A stretch of 64,000 nt of DNA, from assembly GCF_037963145.1 (NCBI RefSeq), contig NZ_CP150144.1, positions 3,162,001 through 3,226,000 of the forward strand. Direction: 5' to 3'. This document shows, piece after piece, positions 53,995 to 62,806 of this stretch. The number at the start of each line of letters is the position of its first letter. Position 1 is the first letter of the stretch. Source of the DNA: Oceanobacillus sp. FSL K6-2867 (GTDB lineage Bacteria > Bacillota > Bacilli > Bacillales > Amphibacillaceae). The position numbers were made by a program, and so were the translations under genes. Below the pieces are notes generated by a model. That model had not been told where the DNA came from. It saw only the letters and a list, made by a program, of their open reading frames with translations, and searched no databases.

Positions 53995-54336
53995 TGTTTT
54001 TAGGACTATTTATGGACAATAAAAGAGTAGAATTGATTGAAAATGATATTACGATTAAACCGTCAGAAATCCTATTAACCTGGGATTTCTCTCTGCAGTG
54101 TGTGCATGCTCAAGATGGATAACCGCCTATTATTACCATTATACCAGCAACAGAACAAGTTCAATAAACACGGTAACTTCATTACATCGGTATGAAAAAA
54201 ATTGTATAAAACTACCAACAAAACTACTATTTATTTAATGGAATTTTCGAAAAATAGTAAACCTGTCCGATTGTTTTAATTCCTTATCATTGATAATCTA
54301 TTATTGAGTTACAATAATTTTACGAGGAGGAGTAAA
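53995..54336. other. Intergenic region before the protease gene
   Basis: It contains an AGAAATCC/GGATTTCT hairpin (54065-54090) and a 36-codon frame at 54013-54123 that has no ribosome site and is not recognised. The repeat shared with 40878 lies at 54244. No supported gene. Confidence 0.35.
54244..54291. repeat. Second copy of the intergenic repeat at 40878
   Basis: TTTTCGAAAAATAGTAAACC continues TGTCCGATTGTTTTAATTCC and follows the 40878 copy base for base except at scattered positions. It ends about 45 bases before the protease start, a position that fits a promoter region. Confidence 0.5.
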
Positions 54337-55635
54337 ATGACTGACAGGAAAAAAGTATGGTTTGAAAATGCCGAACGTAAACTTGACCCTGGCTTAGTGG
54401 AACAATTACGACATTCTCGAAAAGTAACCAATCAGGAATCCAACAACAAGGAAATCCCCATTATCGTTTATTTGAAAAAGAATTGTGATCAAGGCAAAAA
54501 AGACGACCTCTTAAAAGTATGCAATGCAGACTCCTGCAACAAGCTAGGCAGAGAACTCCGAAGTATAAATGCGATGCAAGGACACCTAACACCAGATCGA
54601 ATAAAGGAAATTAAAGACCATGAAGCAGTAGATCGGATTTTTTATGATCGGATTGTAACTTCCTTTTTGGATATTGCCTGTGAGCAAACAGGTGCTGTGA
54701 AAGTTAAAGAAGAGCTTGGATTAACGGGCAAAGGAGTTACGATTGCGGTAATAGATACAGGTATCCACCCACATGAAGATTTAACGAATCCTGAAAATCG
54801 AATTATCGCTTTCCAAGACTTGATAAACGGGGAAAGTGAGGCCTATGATGATAATGGACACGGGACACATTGTGCTGGTGATGCAGCAGGAAATGGAAGC
54901 CTCTCTAATGGAAAGTATGTGGGGACAGCCCCAGAAGCTTCTCTTATTGGAATAAAGGTTTTAGATGAACAAGGAAGCGGGAGGTTATCCGCTATTATTG
55001 AAGGCTTGGAATGGTGCATCGATCATAAAGAAGAGCATAATATCCGCATCATCTCACTTTCACTAGGAGCACCTGCTTATGAATCGTTCAGGGATGATCC
55101 ATTATCATTAGCTGCTCAAGCTGCGTGGCATGAAGGGATTGTTGTATGTGCTGCTGCTGGAAACAGTGGACCTTCTGCAGCAACAATCAGCACTCCTGCA
55201 ATCGACCCATTTATTATTACAGTTGGGTCAACGGATGATCAGAACACATTAGAGCGCGCGGATGATGTTATAGCAGATTACTCCAGCAGGGGCCCTACAA
55301 TTGATACGTTCGTAAAGCCAGATATTTATGCACCGGGTACAAATATTATTTCTCTACTGGCTCCAGGATCAGCGATTGAATCCGAATTGCCGGAGATGGT
55401 TATCGATGAAAATTATCTCCAATTATCTGGTACATCTATGGCAACTCCGATTTGTGCGGGGATCATTGCTTTAATGCTGGAAGCCAATCCGAATCTCAGT
55501 CCGAATGATGTTAAGAGCATTCTAAAAGCGACATCTCATCCAACACTTGATGATATATGGGGGCATATCGAAGCTGAAGGTGCTGTCCGTATGGCACAGA
55601 ATTATCAGCTGCCCGCTTCAACGGAAGCAGTTTAA
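54337..55635 (+). CDS. Subtilisin-like serine protease, AprX type
   Basis: A 432-aa S8 protease with no signal peptide. An N-terminal region of about 115 residues resembling an inhibitor-like prodomain precedes the catalytic domain. Asp140 lies in AVIDTGIHP, His175 in NGHGTHCAGD and Ser367 in SGTSMATPICAG; the oxyanion Asn is in AAAGNSGPS. Size and layout match B. subtilis AprX, an intracellular or late-growth serine protease. The ATG at 54337 follows GAGGAGGAG; an upstream in-frame start at 54304 lacks a ribosome site. It is monocistronic, with a palindromic terminator after it. Physiological substrate is unknown. Confidence 0.88.
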   Translation: MTDRKKVWFENAERKLDPGLVEQLRHSRKVTNQESNNKEIPIIVYLKKNCDQGKKDDLLKVCNADSCNKLGRELRSINAMQGHLTPDRIKEIKDHEAVDRIFYDRIVTSFLDIACEQTGAVKVKEELGLTGKGVTIAVIDTGIHPHEDLTNPENRIIAFQDLINGESEAYDDNGHGTHCAGDAAGNGSLSNGKYVGTAPEASLIGIKVLDEQGSGRLSAIIEGLEWCIDHKEEHNIRIISLSLGAPAYESFRDDPLSLAAQAAWHEGIVVCAAAGNSGPSAATISTPAIDPFIITVGSTDDQNTLERADDVIADYSSRGPTIDTFVKPDIYAPGTNIISLLAPGSAIESELPEMVIDENYLQLSGTSMATPICAGIIALMLEANPNLSPNDVKSILKATSHPTLDDIWGHIEAEGAVRMAQNYQLPASTEAV

Positions 55636-55648
55636 GGAAGCTTAACAG

Positions 55649-55676
55649 GGGAGAACACTAGTGTTCTCCCTTTTCC
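55649..55676 (+). terminator. Rho-independent terminator
   Basis: GGGAGAACAC and GTGTTCTCCC form a perfect stem (with TA between) followed by TTTTCC. It ends the protease transcript. Confidence 0.85.
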
Positions 55677-55855
55677 TATTTCATCAATAACTGACTAGCA
55701 GATTTATAGACAATAAAACTGTCCCTCCTTCATTGTATGTCTATACCAAAAACAGCCGTAAAAGGTAACCTGATAATATTTCTTTTAATAAAAATATTAT
55801 CTGATTATTATCTTGAAAAGCTTACTGAATTGTATTAAGGTTAGATAATAAAAAA

Positions 55856-55882
55856 CTAGTTAAAAAACAAACTTTTAACTAG
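55856..55882. promoter_or_regulatory. Inverted repeat just before the TRAP permease gene
   Basis: CTAGTTAAAA and TTTTAACTAG form a perfect 10-bp inverted repeat around 7 bases, followed by AATTTTTTAA, about 40 bases before the TRAP permease start. It could be an operator or an attenuator-like hairpin. A second AT-rich inverted repeat (GATAATATTT/AAATATTATC) lies near 55770-55800. The rest of 55677-55924 shows no gene. Confidence 0.45.
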
Positions 55883-55924
55883 AATTTTTTAACTATTCTT
55901 AAAGTGGTAAAAGGAGGGGAAACT

Positions 55925-57874
55925 TTGAATGCTGTGGAGGCAACAGAGTTGGATTCAAAGTACGAAAGTAAAGGATTGGCAAGGGAGTATATAGGAAAAA
56001 CAGCTTTTTTTATATCCGTTTTAGCTGTTATTTGGTCAATATTCCAGTTATACGCAACAGGAACTGGGGCACTTGATGCGATTCGCCTTCGAGCATGGCA
56101 TATTATCTTTTTGCTGATGATGGCTTTTTTATTATATCCGGCTCGTAAGAGAAAAAAGGAAGTTATGAAATATCCGAAAGTCTTGGATATCATATGCATT
56201 ATTTTATCGCTCGTTTCTTTTGGCTATTTTCTATTAAATTATAATCATATTGCTTTAAGAGGCGGCTTTCTTCTAACGCAGGATTACATATTTGGTGGAA
56301 TTGGAATATTAATGGTATTTGAAGCGGCGAGGAGAGTAGTAGGAAACTTAGCGATACTTGCGTTAATCTTTCTGCTTTATAATTTCCTTGGCCATATGAT
56401 ACCTGGGGTTTTCGGTCACGGTGGCTTTAGCTTTAATAGAGTGATTGATCATATGTTTTGGGGAAGCCAGGGAGTCTTTGGTATAGCTATTGGTGTTTCG
56501 GCTACTTTCGTTTTTTTGTTTATTTTATTTGGAGCATTTCTCCGAATAAGTGGATTTAGCCAATTTATTAATGATCTTGCGCTGACCATTGCCGGACGTT
56601 CTCCAGGAGGACCGGCTAAGGTAGCTGTACTTGCCAGCAGCTTAATGGGGATGATTAACGGAAGCGCGATTGCCAATGTTGCAACCACAGGTACGATCAC
56701 CATTCCGATGATGAAGAAAAATGGGTATAAAGCGCGATTTGCAGCAGCTGTAGAAGCTGTTGCATCTACTGGTGGTCAGTTCGCCCCGCCGATTATGGGA
56801 GCAGCCGGTTTTGTGATGGCAGAATATTTAGGGGTTTCTTATACAGTTGTTATGGTCGCAGCTATTGTCCCCGCTTTTCTTTACTATTTAACACTTATTT
56901 TTGTAGTGCATTTTGAAGCAAAACGATTGGGTCTGAAAGGGATATCTAAAGAAAATCTTCCGAAAATTCTTCACGTTTTAAAAAAGCAAGGACATCTCTC
57001 CATCCCGCTTATTGTTTTGATGGCTTTATTATTTATGGGATATACACCGCTTTATGCAGCAGTGTTTTCTATTCTTGCCTGTGTTGTCGCAAGCTGGATC
57101 CGTCCTGAGACAAGAATGGGAATAAAAAAGATTCTTGCAGCATTGGAAGAAGGCGCAAAAGGTGCTATTGGTGTAGGGATGGCCTGTGCGGTTATTGGGA
57201 TTATTATTGGGACGGTTTCTTTGACAGGACTCGGACTATCTTTTGGTTATAGCATTATGGAATATACAAATGAAAGTATTCTCATTGCAGCATTTCTAGT
57301 TATGATCATGAGTATTATTCTTGGAATGGGTGTTCCAGGAGTGGCTGCTTATGTTATTGTCTCAACCGTTGCAGCACCAGTACTTATTGAACTGGGAGCT
57401 GAGCCGCTGGCCGCGCATATGTTTGTGCTGATCTATGCTTGTTTGTCTAATGTTACTCCTCCTGTAGCACTTGCTTCATTTGTTGCAGCAGGTATAGCAG
57501 ATACGAACCAGAATAAAGTATCTTTAACAGCGATGAAGCTAGCATTGGCCGGGTTTATTCTGCCATTCTTTTTCATATTTGAACCAGATTTACTGATTAA
57601 TATGGAAACGCCGATGGAGAGCATTATTCCAACAATCACTGCTTCAATTGGAGTAATCGCATTTGCTTCCGGTTTGCAAGGCTGGCTGATTACATTTGCA
57701 TCACCACTTGAGAGACTATTACTTATCATTGCGGGGATTTTCATGATTGAACCTAGTCTTATGCTTGATCTTGTTGGGGTGGGAATAATCATTATATGTA
57801 TTGTTTGGCAATTCGCGAAGGATAAGAAAAATAAACAGGATGATTTCTCTGAAACGATCAAACTCACAAAATAA
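55925..57874 (+). CDS. TRAP transporter fused permease (DctQM type)
   Basis: About 649 aa. An N-terminal four-helix DctQ-like part (about 25-130) is fused to a 12-helix DctM-like part (about 140-600). Conserved DctM features are FGAFLRISG, SSLMGMINGSAIANVATTG at about 238-256, STGGQFAPPIMGAAGFVMAE (about 282-301) and IMGMGVPGVAAYVIV-like ILGMGVPGVAAYV near 470. Fused permeases of this kind pair with TAXI-type binding proteins, and one follows 32 bases later. Transport is Na+- or H+-driven uptake, often of organic acids. The TTG at 55925 follows AAAGGAGGGG; the GTG at 55904 is less likely. Confidence 0.88.
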   Translation: MNAVEATELDSKYESKGLAREYIGKTAFFISVLAVIWSIFQLYATGTGALDAIRLRAWHIIFLLMMAFLLYPARKRKKEVMKYPKVLDIICIILSLVSFGYFLLNYNHIALRGGFLLTQDYIFGGIGILMVFEAARRVVGNLAILALIFLLYNFLGHMIPGVFGHGGFSFNRVIDHMFWGSQGVFGIAIGVSATFVFLFILFGAFLRISGFSQFINDLALTIAGRSPGGPAKVAVLASSLMGMINGSAIANVATTGTITIPMMKKNGYKARFAAAVEAVASTGGQFAPPIMGAAGFVMAEYLGVSYTVVMVAAIVPAFLYYLTLIFVVHFEAKRLGLKGISKENLPKILHVLKKQGHLSIPLIVLMALLFMGYTPLYAAVFSILACVVASWIRPETRMGIKKILAALEEGAKGAIGVGMACAVIGIIIGTVSLTGLGLSFGYSIMEYTNESILIAAFLVMIMSIILGMGVPGVAAYVIVSTVAAPVLIELGAEPLAAHMFVLIYACLSNVTPPVALASFVAAGIADTNQNKVSLTAMKLALAGFILPFFFIFEPDLLINMETPMESIIPTITASIGVIAFASGLQGWLITFASPLERLLLIIAGIFMIEPSLMLDLVGVGIIIICIVWQFAKDKKNKQDDFSETIKLTK

Positions 57875-57906
57875 CATGAAACATTATCGGAAAGGGAGCA
57901 AATTGG

Positions 57907-58911
57907 ATGAAAAAGTCATTAAAAAAGCTGTGGAAAATTGGAATAGTAATCGGGATAGCTCTAATTATAACTGCTTGTGGAAGTAATAACGAAGGGGAGG
58001 GAGGTTCTTCCTCTGGAAATACAACATTAAATTTCCCAACGGCAAGTACAACTGGCACCATTTATCCATTAGGTGCTGCTATGGCAAATATATGGAACAA
58101 TGAAGTGGAAGGTATTCGCGTCAGTGCTCAAGGATCAAATGGCGGCGTGGAGAACTTGAATCTATTAAAAGAAGGAGAAGGTAAGATCACCTTCGCTACT
58201 GCAGGTATTGCTTGGGAAGCATATAACGGTGAACGTGGTTTCGAGGGCCGTGCATACGAGGATGTTCGTGTCTTGGCTGGGCTATATTATAATCCGAACC
58301 AGTTCGTTATTCGAGAGGATTCCGGTGTTGAGTCTATCGCAGATCTGGAAGGGCGTAAATTTGCACCAGGAGCTGTGGGGAGTACACCAGAAGTAGAATC
58401 AAGCATTATTCTTCCTGCCTATGGGATTGACTATCCTGAAGGTATTGAGGAAAACTTCATTGGATTTACGGAAGCGATTGATTTAATGAGAAATAAACAA
58501 ATCGACGGGGCTTTAATTCAAGCTGGACTTCCGACCGCTGCAGTGACAGAAATGACGGCCACTGCTGGTGGCAAGCTAATTGGTATTGATGAGGAAATAC
58601 GTGAATCCTTAATAGAAGAATATCCTTGGTATTCCAATGTAACAATTCCGGCTGGTACATATGAAAACCAGGAGGAAGATGTGGATACGCTTGGTATTAA
58701 AATGTTGCTGTTAGTTGATGCATCAGTCGATGATGAACAAGTCTATGAAATGACAAAGGTTTTCTGGGAAAATCTTGATCAATTAGAAGAAACACATCCG
58801 ATTGTAGGACAGATTGATATTGATGAAGCAACAGCAGACCTTTCGGGGATACCGCTCCATGATGGGGCAAAACAATATTATAAAGAAGAGAATGTGTTTA
58901 CAGAGGAATAA
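57907..58911 (+). CDS. TAXI-family TRAP solute-binding lipoprotein
   Basis: A 334-aa lipoprotein with lipobox ITAC (Cys24) and a Gly/Ser-rich linker. The mature part is a TAXI-type binding protein: TASTTGTIYPLGAAMANIWN at about 50-69 is the family's N-terminal signature, and FATAGIAWEAYNG and IQAGLPTAAV follow. It captures substrate outside the cell for the fused permease encoded 32 bases upstream. TAXI substrates described include glutamate-like and other organic acids; the actual ligand is unknown. GGAAAGGGAGCAAATTGG precedes the ATG. A terminator follows directly. Confidence 0.88.
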   Translation: MKKSLKKLWKIGIVIGIALIITACGSNNEGEGGSSSGNTTLNFPTASTTGTIYPLGAAMANIWNNEVEGIRVSAQGSNGGVENLNLLKEGEGKITFATAGIAWEAYNGERGFEGRAYEDVRVLAGLYYNPNQFVIREDSGVESIADLEGRKFAPGAVGSTPEVESSIILPAYGIDYPEGIEENFIGFTEAIDLMRNKQIDGALIQAGLPTAAVTEMTATAGGKLIGIDEEIRESLIEEYPWYSNVTIPAGTYENQEEDVDTLGIKMLLLVDASVDDEQVYEMTKVFWENLDQLEETHPIVGQIDIDEATADLSGIPLHDGAKQYYKEENVFTEE

Positions 58912-58915
58912 AATA

Positions 58916-58952
58916 AAAACAGGTGATTCGTCTGTGGGCGTTCACCTGTTTT
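58916..58952 (+). terminator. Rho-independent terminator of the TRAP-TAXI operon
   Basis: AAAACAGGTGA pairs with TTCACCTGTTTT around a 14-base loop, ending in TTTT. Confidence 0.88.
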
Positions 58953-59015
58953 GGTATGTGTTTGTTATCAGGTGGTCTTTGTTAGTTGATTTCTGTTCAA
59001 TTATTGTAAGTTATA

Positions 59016-59030
59016 TTGAAAGCGATTTCG
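59016..59030 (+). promoter_or_regulatory. Candidate cre (CcpA) site before the DUF819 gene
   Basis: TTGAAAGCGATTTCG matches WTGNAANCGNWNNCW at 14 of 15 positions and lies 45 bases before the start codon. Confidence 0.4.
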
Positions 59031-59074
59031 TATTAATGCAGAAAATAGATTACTAAACCAAAGGAGGAAGCAGG

Positions 59075-60292
59075 ATGATTTTTTCTATAGTAAATCCAAA
59101 TGATACATGGATACTTTGGGGTTTTTTAGCAGGCTGGGCTGCTGTAAGCATCTATTTAGAACAACAATATAAATGGGCATCAAAGCTTTCCGGAGCGATT
59201 ATCGCACTGATTGGTGCTATGTTATTAGCAAATTTTAATGTCATCCCAACTGAGTCCCCGGTTTATGACACGGTTTGGTCTTATGTAGTACCTCTTTCTA
59301 TTCCGTTATTATTATTCCGTTCAAACATCTTCAAAATATGGAATGAAAGTGGCAGGTTACTGATTATGTTCCTTTTAAGTTCAATTGGAACAGTAGCAGG
59401 TGCCATTGTTGGCTTTTTCCTCTTAAAGGATATTATTCCTGGTCTTAATAAGATTGCAGGAATGATGACAGGATCATACATTGGTGGTGGTGTAAACTTC
59501 GCAGCATTATCGGGACGATTCGATGTTCCAGGTGAAACGGTTTCCGCTACTGTTGTGGCAGACAATATGCTGATGGCTTTGTATTTTCTCGTTTTAATTC
59601 TCATACCATCACTGTCATTCTTTAGAAACCGATTCAAAACCCCATATATGGATGAACTGCAAAAAGGAGCTGATAAAGAAGAAAATCCTGCAGAAACCTA
59701 TTGGAAAAGAAAAGATATGTCTTTAAAGGACATCGCACTGGCAGTTGGTACTGCTTTCGTTATAGTAGCTGTATCATTTAAGCTTGCTGAAATATTGGCG
59801 GGAATCATCCCTTCTGGTGAGAATGTGAATTTTGTCTGGAATGTATTAAATGGAATCTTAGGTGACCCTTACTTAATGTTGACTACAATTACGATGCTTC
59901 TCGTAACGTTCATTCCACGTTATTTCGAAAATATAAATGGTGCACAGGAAATTGGAACTTATTTAATTTATATTTTCTTTGTTGTTATTGGTGTTCCAGC
60001 ATCACTTCCATTAATTTTACAGCATGCCCCACTCATTCTAGTCTTTGTAACGATTATGGTGTTTATTAATATGTTATTATCTTTTACGTTTGGTAAACTG
60101 TTTAAATTCTCATTAGAAGAAGTTATCCTTACAAGCAATGCGAATATTGGCGGACCAACTACTGCAGCAGCAATGGCAATATCCAAGGGATGGACAAAAT
60201 TAGTTGGCCCCATCCTGCTTGTAGGCACGTTAGGCTATATCATCGGGAACTATGCCGGTGTCGCTATCGGTTCCTGGTTTGGTGGATTTTAA
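59075..60292 (+). CDS. DUF819 family membrane protein (YjcL-like)
   Basis: A 405-aa protein with about 10-11 helices. It has VVPLSIPLLLFRSN at about 69-82, MTGSYIGGGVNFAALS (about 131-146), ATVVADNMLMALYF and the C-terminal SNANIGGPTTAAAMAISKGW (about 351-370), followed by PILLVGTLGYIIGNY. These match the DUF819 (YjcL) family. The paired GG-containing re-entrant motifs in each half suggest a secondary transporter fold like other elevator carriers, but no substrate is known. AAAGGAGGAAGCAGG precedes the ATG. It is monocistronic, between a terminator and the GntR-TRAP operon. Confidence 0.85.
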   Translation: MIFSIVNPNDTWILWGFLAGWAAVSIYLEQQYKWASKLSGAIIALIGAMLLANFNVIPTESPVYDTVWSYVVPLSIPLLLFRSNIFKIWNESGRLLIMFLLSSIGTVAGAIVGFFLLKDIIPGLNKIAGMMTGSYIGGGVNFAALSGRFDVPGETVSATVVADNMLMALYFLVLILIPSLSFFRNRFKTPYMDELQKGADKEENPAETYWKRKDMSLKDIALAVGTAFVIVAVSFKLAEILAGIIPSGENVNFVWNVLNGILGDPYLMLTTITMLLVTFIPRYFENINGAQEIGTYLIYIFFVVIGVPASLPLILQHAPLILVFVTIMVFINMLLSFTFGKLFKFSLEEVILTSNANIGGPTTAAAMAISKGWTKLVGPILLVGTLGYIIGNYAGVAIGSWFGGF

Positions 60293-60388
60293 TAGACAAA
60301 GGCGCAGTCTGCATTCACCTGTTATAACGGGTCAATGCAGAAATTGAGCGCGGTATTCTTCCAGTTGGTTGTGAATATATCTGACTAG

Positions 60389-60411
60389 ACCTTAATCCTG
60401 CCGATTAAGGT
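60389..60411 (+). terminator. Stem-loop after the DUF819 gene
   Basis: ACCTTAATC and GATTAAGGT form a 9-bp stem with a 5-base loop, followed by TATCGCCTTTA. A second hairpin (TCTGCATT/AATGCAGA) lies just upstream near 60308-60341. Either may end the transcript. The rest of the gap carries the next promoter. Confidence 0.6.
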
Positions 60412-60508
60412 TATCGCCTTTAACTGACCATTTTTTCAACGTTCAATTTCATTTAAGAGAGATTAATAAACGCGCTCAAAAAAATTCTGATACTTTACAA
60501 AACTCTTA

Positions 60509-60576
60509 TTTACTAAATTATCGCACTATGGTATACTCTTATAAATTTACAATTGTCGACAGGCGACAATCGACAA
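60509..60576 (+). promoter_or_regulatory. Promoter and GntR-type operator for the TRAP operon
   Basis: TTTACT (60509-60514), a 17-base spacer and TATACT (60532-60537) form a vegetative promoter. Downstream, ATTGTCG (60552-60558) and CGACAAT (60564-60570) form an inverted repeat, and TCGACAA follows as a third half-site. The position between promoter and gene suits autorepression by the FCD-type GntR protein encoded at 60592. Confidence 0.7.
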
Positions 60577-60591
60577 AGATAGGAGCTGCCT

Positions 60592-61278
60592 ATGTTAAAA
60601 ATTGATAGAAAGGATCCATTATATCTCCAAGTATATGAACAGTTGAAGCAACATATTTTGAGCCAAAATTGGAAACCTGGTGAAAAAGTAATCGAGTCGA
60701 AAATTGCTGCAGAGCTTAAATTGAGCAGAAGCCCGGTAAGGGAAGCATTACGTATTTTGGAACATGAAGGTCTTCTTACTAAGAAGGATCAAAATCTATA
60801 CATATACCATCCCTCTGTAGAAGATATTATTGAGCTTTATCAGCTGCGTTACAGCTTGGAGGCGCTTTCCTGCTATTTAGCTGCCGAAGCTGCAAATGAA
60901 GAAGAGCTAGCTTATCTAAAAGAAATCATTTTGATGACAGAATCAGCTTTAGAAAAAGGTAATAAGCAGGAAATATACGAGTGGAACACGCTGTTTCATG
61001 AAACAATCATTGGTGCCTCGAAAAATAAACATTTAATAACAGTCATGGATAGTTTACAAGCTAAAGTTCTTTATTGCAGAAATGTGTTAGTCCAGTTTGA
61101 TTATATGCGTGTGGATAGTTTTATCCAAGAACATATAGCGATTTATGAATCGATCCGTGAGCAAAAAAAGGAGGAGGCCAAACGTTTAATGGAAACACAT
61201 ATACAGAAGGATTTGGATCGAATAATAGCTTTATTTCCTAATCAAACACTAACAGGAGGCTTGCGACATGAAAATTAA
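60592..61278 (+). CDS. GntR-family regulator (FCD subgroup) of the TRAP operon
   Basis: A 228-aa protein. The winged helix lies at about 5-70 (KVIESKIAAELKLSRSPVREALRIL split over the turn) and the FCD domain at about 78-215 (IIELYQLRYSLEALSCYLAA; EWNTLFHETIIGASKNKHL). It overlaps the downstream DctP gene by 11 bases, so regulator and transporter are one transcript. The operator-like repeat before it implies autoregulation, released by the transported acid or a catabolite. ATAGGAGCTGCCT precedes the ATG. Related FCD regulators are at 38807 and 22817. Confidence 0.88.
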   Translation: MLKIDRKDPLYLQVYEQLKQHILSQNWKPGEKVIESKIAAELKLSRSPVREALRILEHEGLLTKKDQNLYIYHPSVEDIIELYQLRYSLEALSCYLAAEAANEEELAYLKEIILMTESALEKGNKQEIYEWNTLFHETIIGASKNKHLITVMDSLQAKVLYCRNVLVQFDYMRVDSFIQEHIAIYESIREQKKEEAKRLMETHIQKDLDRIIALFPNQTLTGGLRHEN

Positions 61279-62266
61279 GTTAATACTGATGTTATCTGTG
61301 ATTACGCTGGTAATCTCGGCTTGCGATAGTCCTACAGCAAGTTCAAAGGAAGATAAATTATCGCTTGTTTTCGCAACAACGATGGATGATTCAGGTATTG
61401 ATAAAAAGATAAAGGACTTTTTCGGTGATAAAATAACTGAATTGAGTGACGACTCGATCGAAATTGAATTTTACATGAATGGTCAATTAGGTGGAGAGCG
61501 AGAGGCTTTGGAACAAATGAATATGGGCGAGATTGATATCGGCTATAGTGTATTGCAGGCCGAACTGTATTTCCCAGAGTATAATGCAATTTCTATCCCA
61601 TTTTTGTTTGAGGATCTTGATTCCATGAGAGAATTTATGGACGGCAAGGTAGGGGATGAAATCAAAGAAATTGCAAGGGAATCAGGTGGTATCATTCCAA
61701 TGGGGCTGCACGGTTATGGGGCACGTTGGACAACATCGAATGTTCCATTCTCGAGCATCGAGGAATTAAAAGGATTGAAAATCAGAATGCCTGAAATTGA
61801 ATGGTGGGTCGATGTATGGGCAGAATTAGGAGCACTTCCGACACCGATTGCCGCTACAGAAATTGTATCTGCATTACAGACAGGGACTGTGGATGCGCAG
61901 GAGAATTTCCTTACAAACATCGCCGGTCGGCAAATGTGGGATTATCAGAAATACCTGATGAAGACAGAACATATCCAACTGTTTCAGCAATGGGTTGTCA
62001 GTGAGGAAACATGGGAGAATAAGCTAAATCCAGAGCAGCAAGAAATCGTCTCCCAGGCAATCGATGAAACGCTCGCATATGCAGATGAAATTGTTGCCGA
62101 AAGTAATGCGGCTTTTCTTGAAGAAATTGAAGCTAATGGCATGGAGATTATTTATCCGGACCAAGAAGAACTGCGGGAAAAAGCACAGCCGGCAATTCAA
62201 GAGATAATTGAGAATGAATTAGCTCCCGGTGTATATGAAGAAGTTCAGAGAATAATAGAGAAATAG
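61268..62266 (+). CDS. TRAP transporter solute-binding lipoprotein (DctP family)
   Basis: A 332-aa lipoprotein with lipobox ISAC (Cys19). The mature domain is DctP-type: LVFATTMDDSGIDKKIKDFF, then IEFYMNGQLGGEREALEQMN (about 77-96), and LKGLKIRMPEIEWWVDVWAELG at about 164-185 with the arginine of KIRMPE that usually binds the substrate carboxylate. AQENFLTNI follows. It delivers a carboxylate to the DctQM permease encoded next. AGGAGGCTTGCGAC inside the end of the GntR gene provides the ribosome site. It is different in family from the TAXI protein at 57907. Confidence 0.9.
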   Translation: MKIKLILMLSVITLVISACDSPTASSKEDKLSLVFATTMDDSGIDKKIKDFFGDKITELSDDSIEIEFYMNGQLGGEREALEQMNMGEIDIGYSVLQAELYFPEYNAISIPFLFEDLDSMREFMDGKVGDEIKEIARESGGIIPMGLHGYGARWTTSNVPFSSIEELKGLKIRMPEIEWWVDVWAELGALPTPIAATEIVSALQTGTVDAQENFLTNIAGRQMWDYQKYLMKTEHIQLFQQWVVSEETWENKLNPEQQEIVSQAIDETLAYADEIVAESNAAFLEEIEANGMEIIYPDQEELREKAQPAIQEIIENELAPGVYEEVQRIIEK

Positions 62267-62293
62267 AATGGTAGATTGTGAGGAGGGGAATAC

Positions 62294-62806
62294 ATGCTAC
62301 AACTTTATAGGAGAGCAATGGCAGGCATTGCATTTGTGATTGAACATTTAGCAACAATCTTATTTATCTTGTTTTTTATTGTCGTAATCTTGCAAGTGTT
62401 CTTTCGTTTTGTTTTGAACATGCCATTAACATGGAGTGAAGAAGCTTCCAGATATTTAAATCTATGGTCGGTATTGCTTGGTGCTGCACTTGCAGTAAAA
62501 TACAAAGATCATTTAAGAGTAGATTTAATCGACGGATTGGTAAAAAAATGGCCATATAGGGCACAGATAGGGTTTTATATGTTTACCACAGTTATTTCAG
62601 TGCTGGTGGTGCTGAGTTTTCTGACGGGCAGTATAAAAATGACGATTGATCGCTGGCATATCCCATTAACGATGGTACCGATATCGCAGGGCATCCTGTA
62701 CCTGGCTCTATTCGTTAGTTCGTTATTTATGTTAGGTTTCTTTGCATATCACCTCGTTCGTTATTTCATCGATTTTAAAAGAAATGAAGGCGGTGATGTT
62801 AAATGA
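62294..62806 (+). CDS. TRAP transporter small permease (DctQ)
   Basis: A 170-aa protein with four membrane helices, the DctQ norm. FRFVLNMPLTWSEEASRYLN at about 36-55 and the following LLGAALAVKYKDHLRVDLID (about 60-79) are the family signatures. It forms the membrane complex with DctM. GTGAGGAGGGGAATAC precedes the ATG. Its stop overlaps the dctM start (ATGA), so the two are coupled. Confidence 0.9.
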   Translation: MLQLYRRAMAGIAFVIEHLATILFILFFIVVILQVFFRFVLNMPLTWSEEASRYLNLWSVLLGAALAVKYKDHLRVDLIDGLVKKWPYRAQIGFYMFTTVISVLVVLSFLTGSIKMTIDRWHIPLTMVPISQGILYLALFVSSLFMLGFFAYHLVRYFIDFKRNEGGDVK

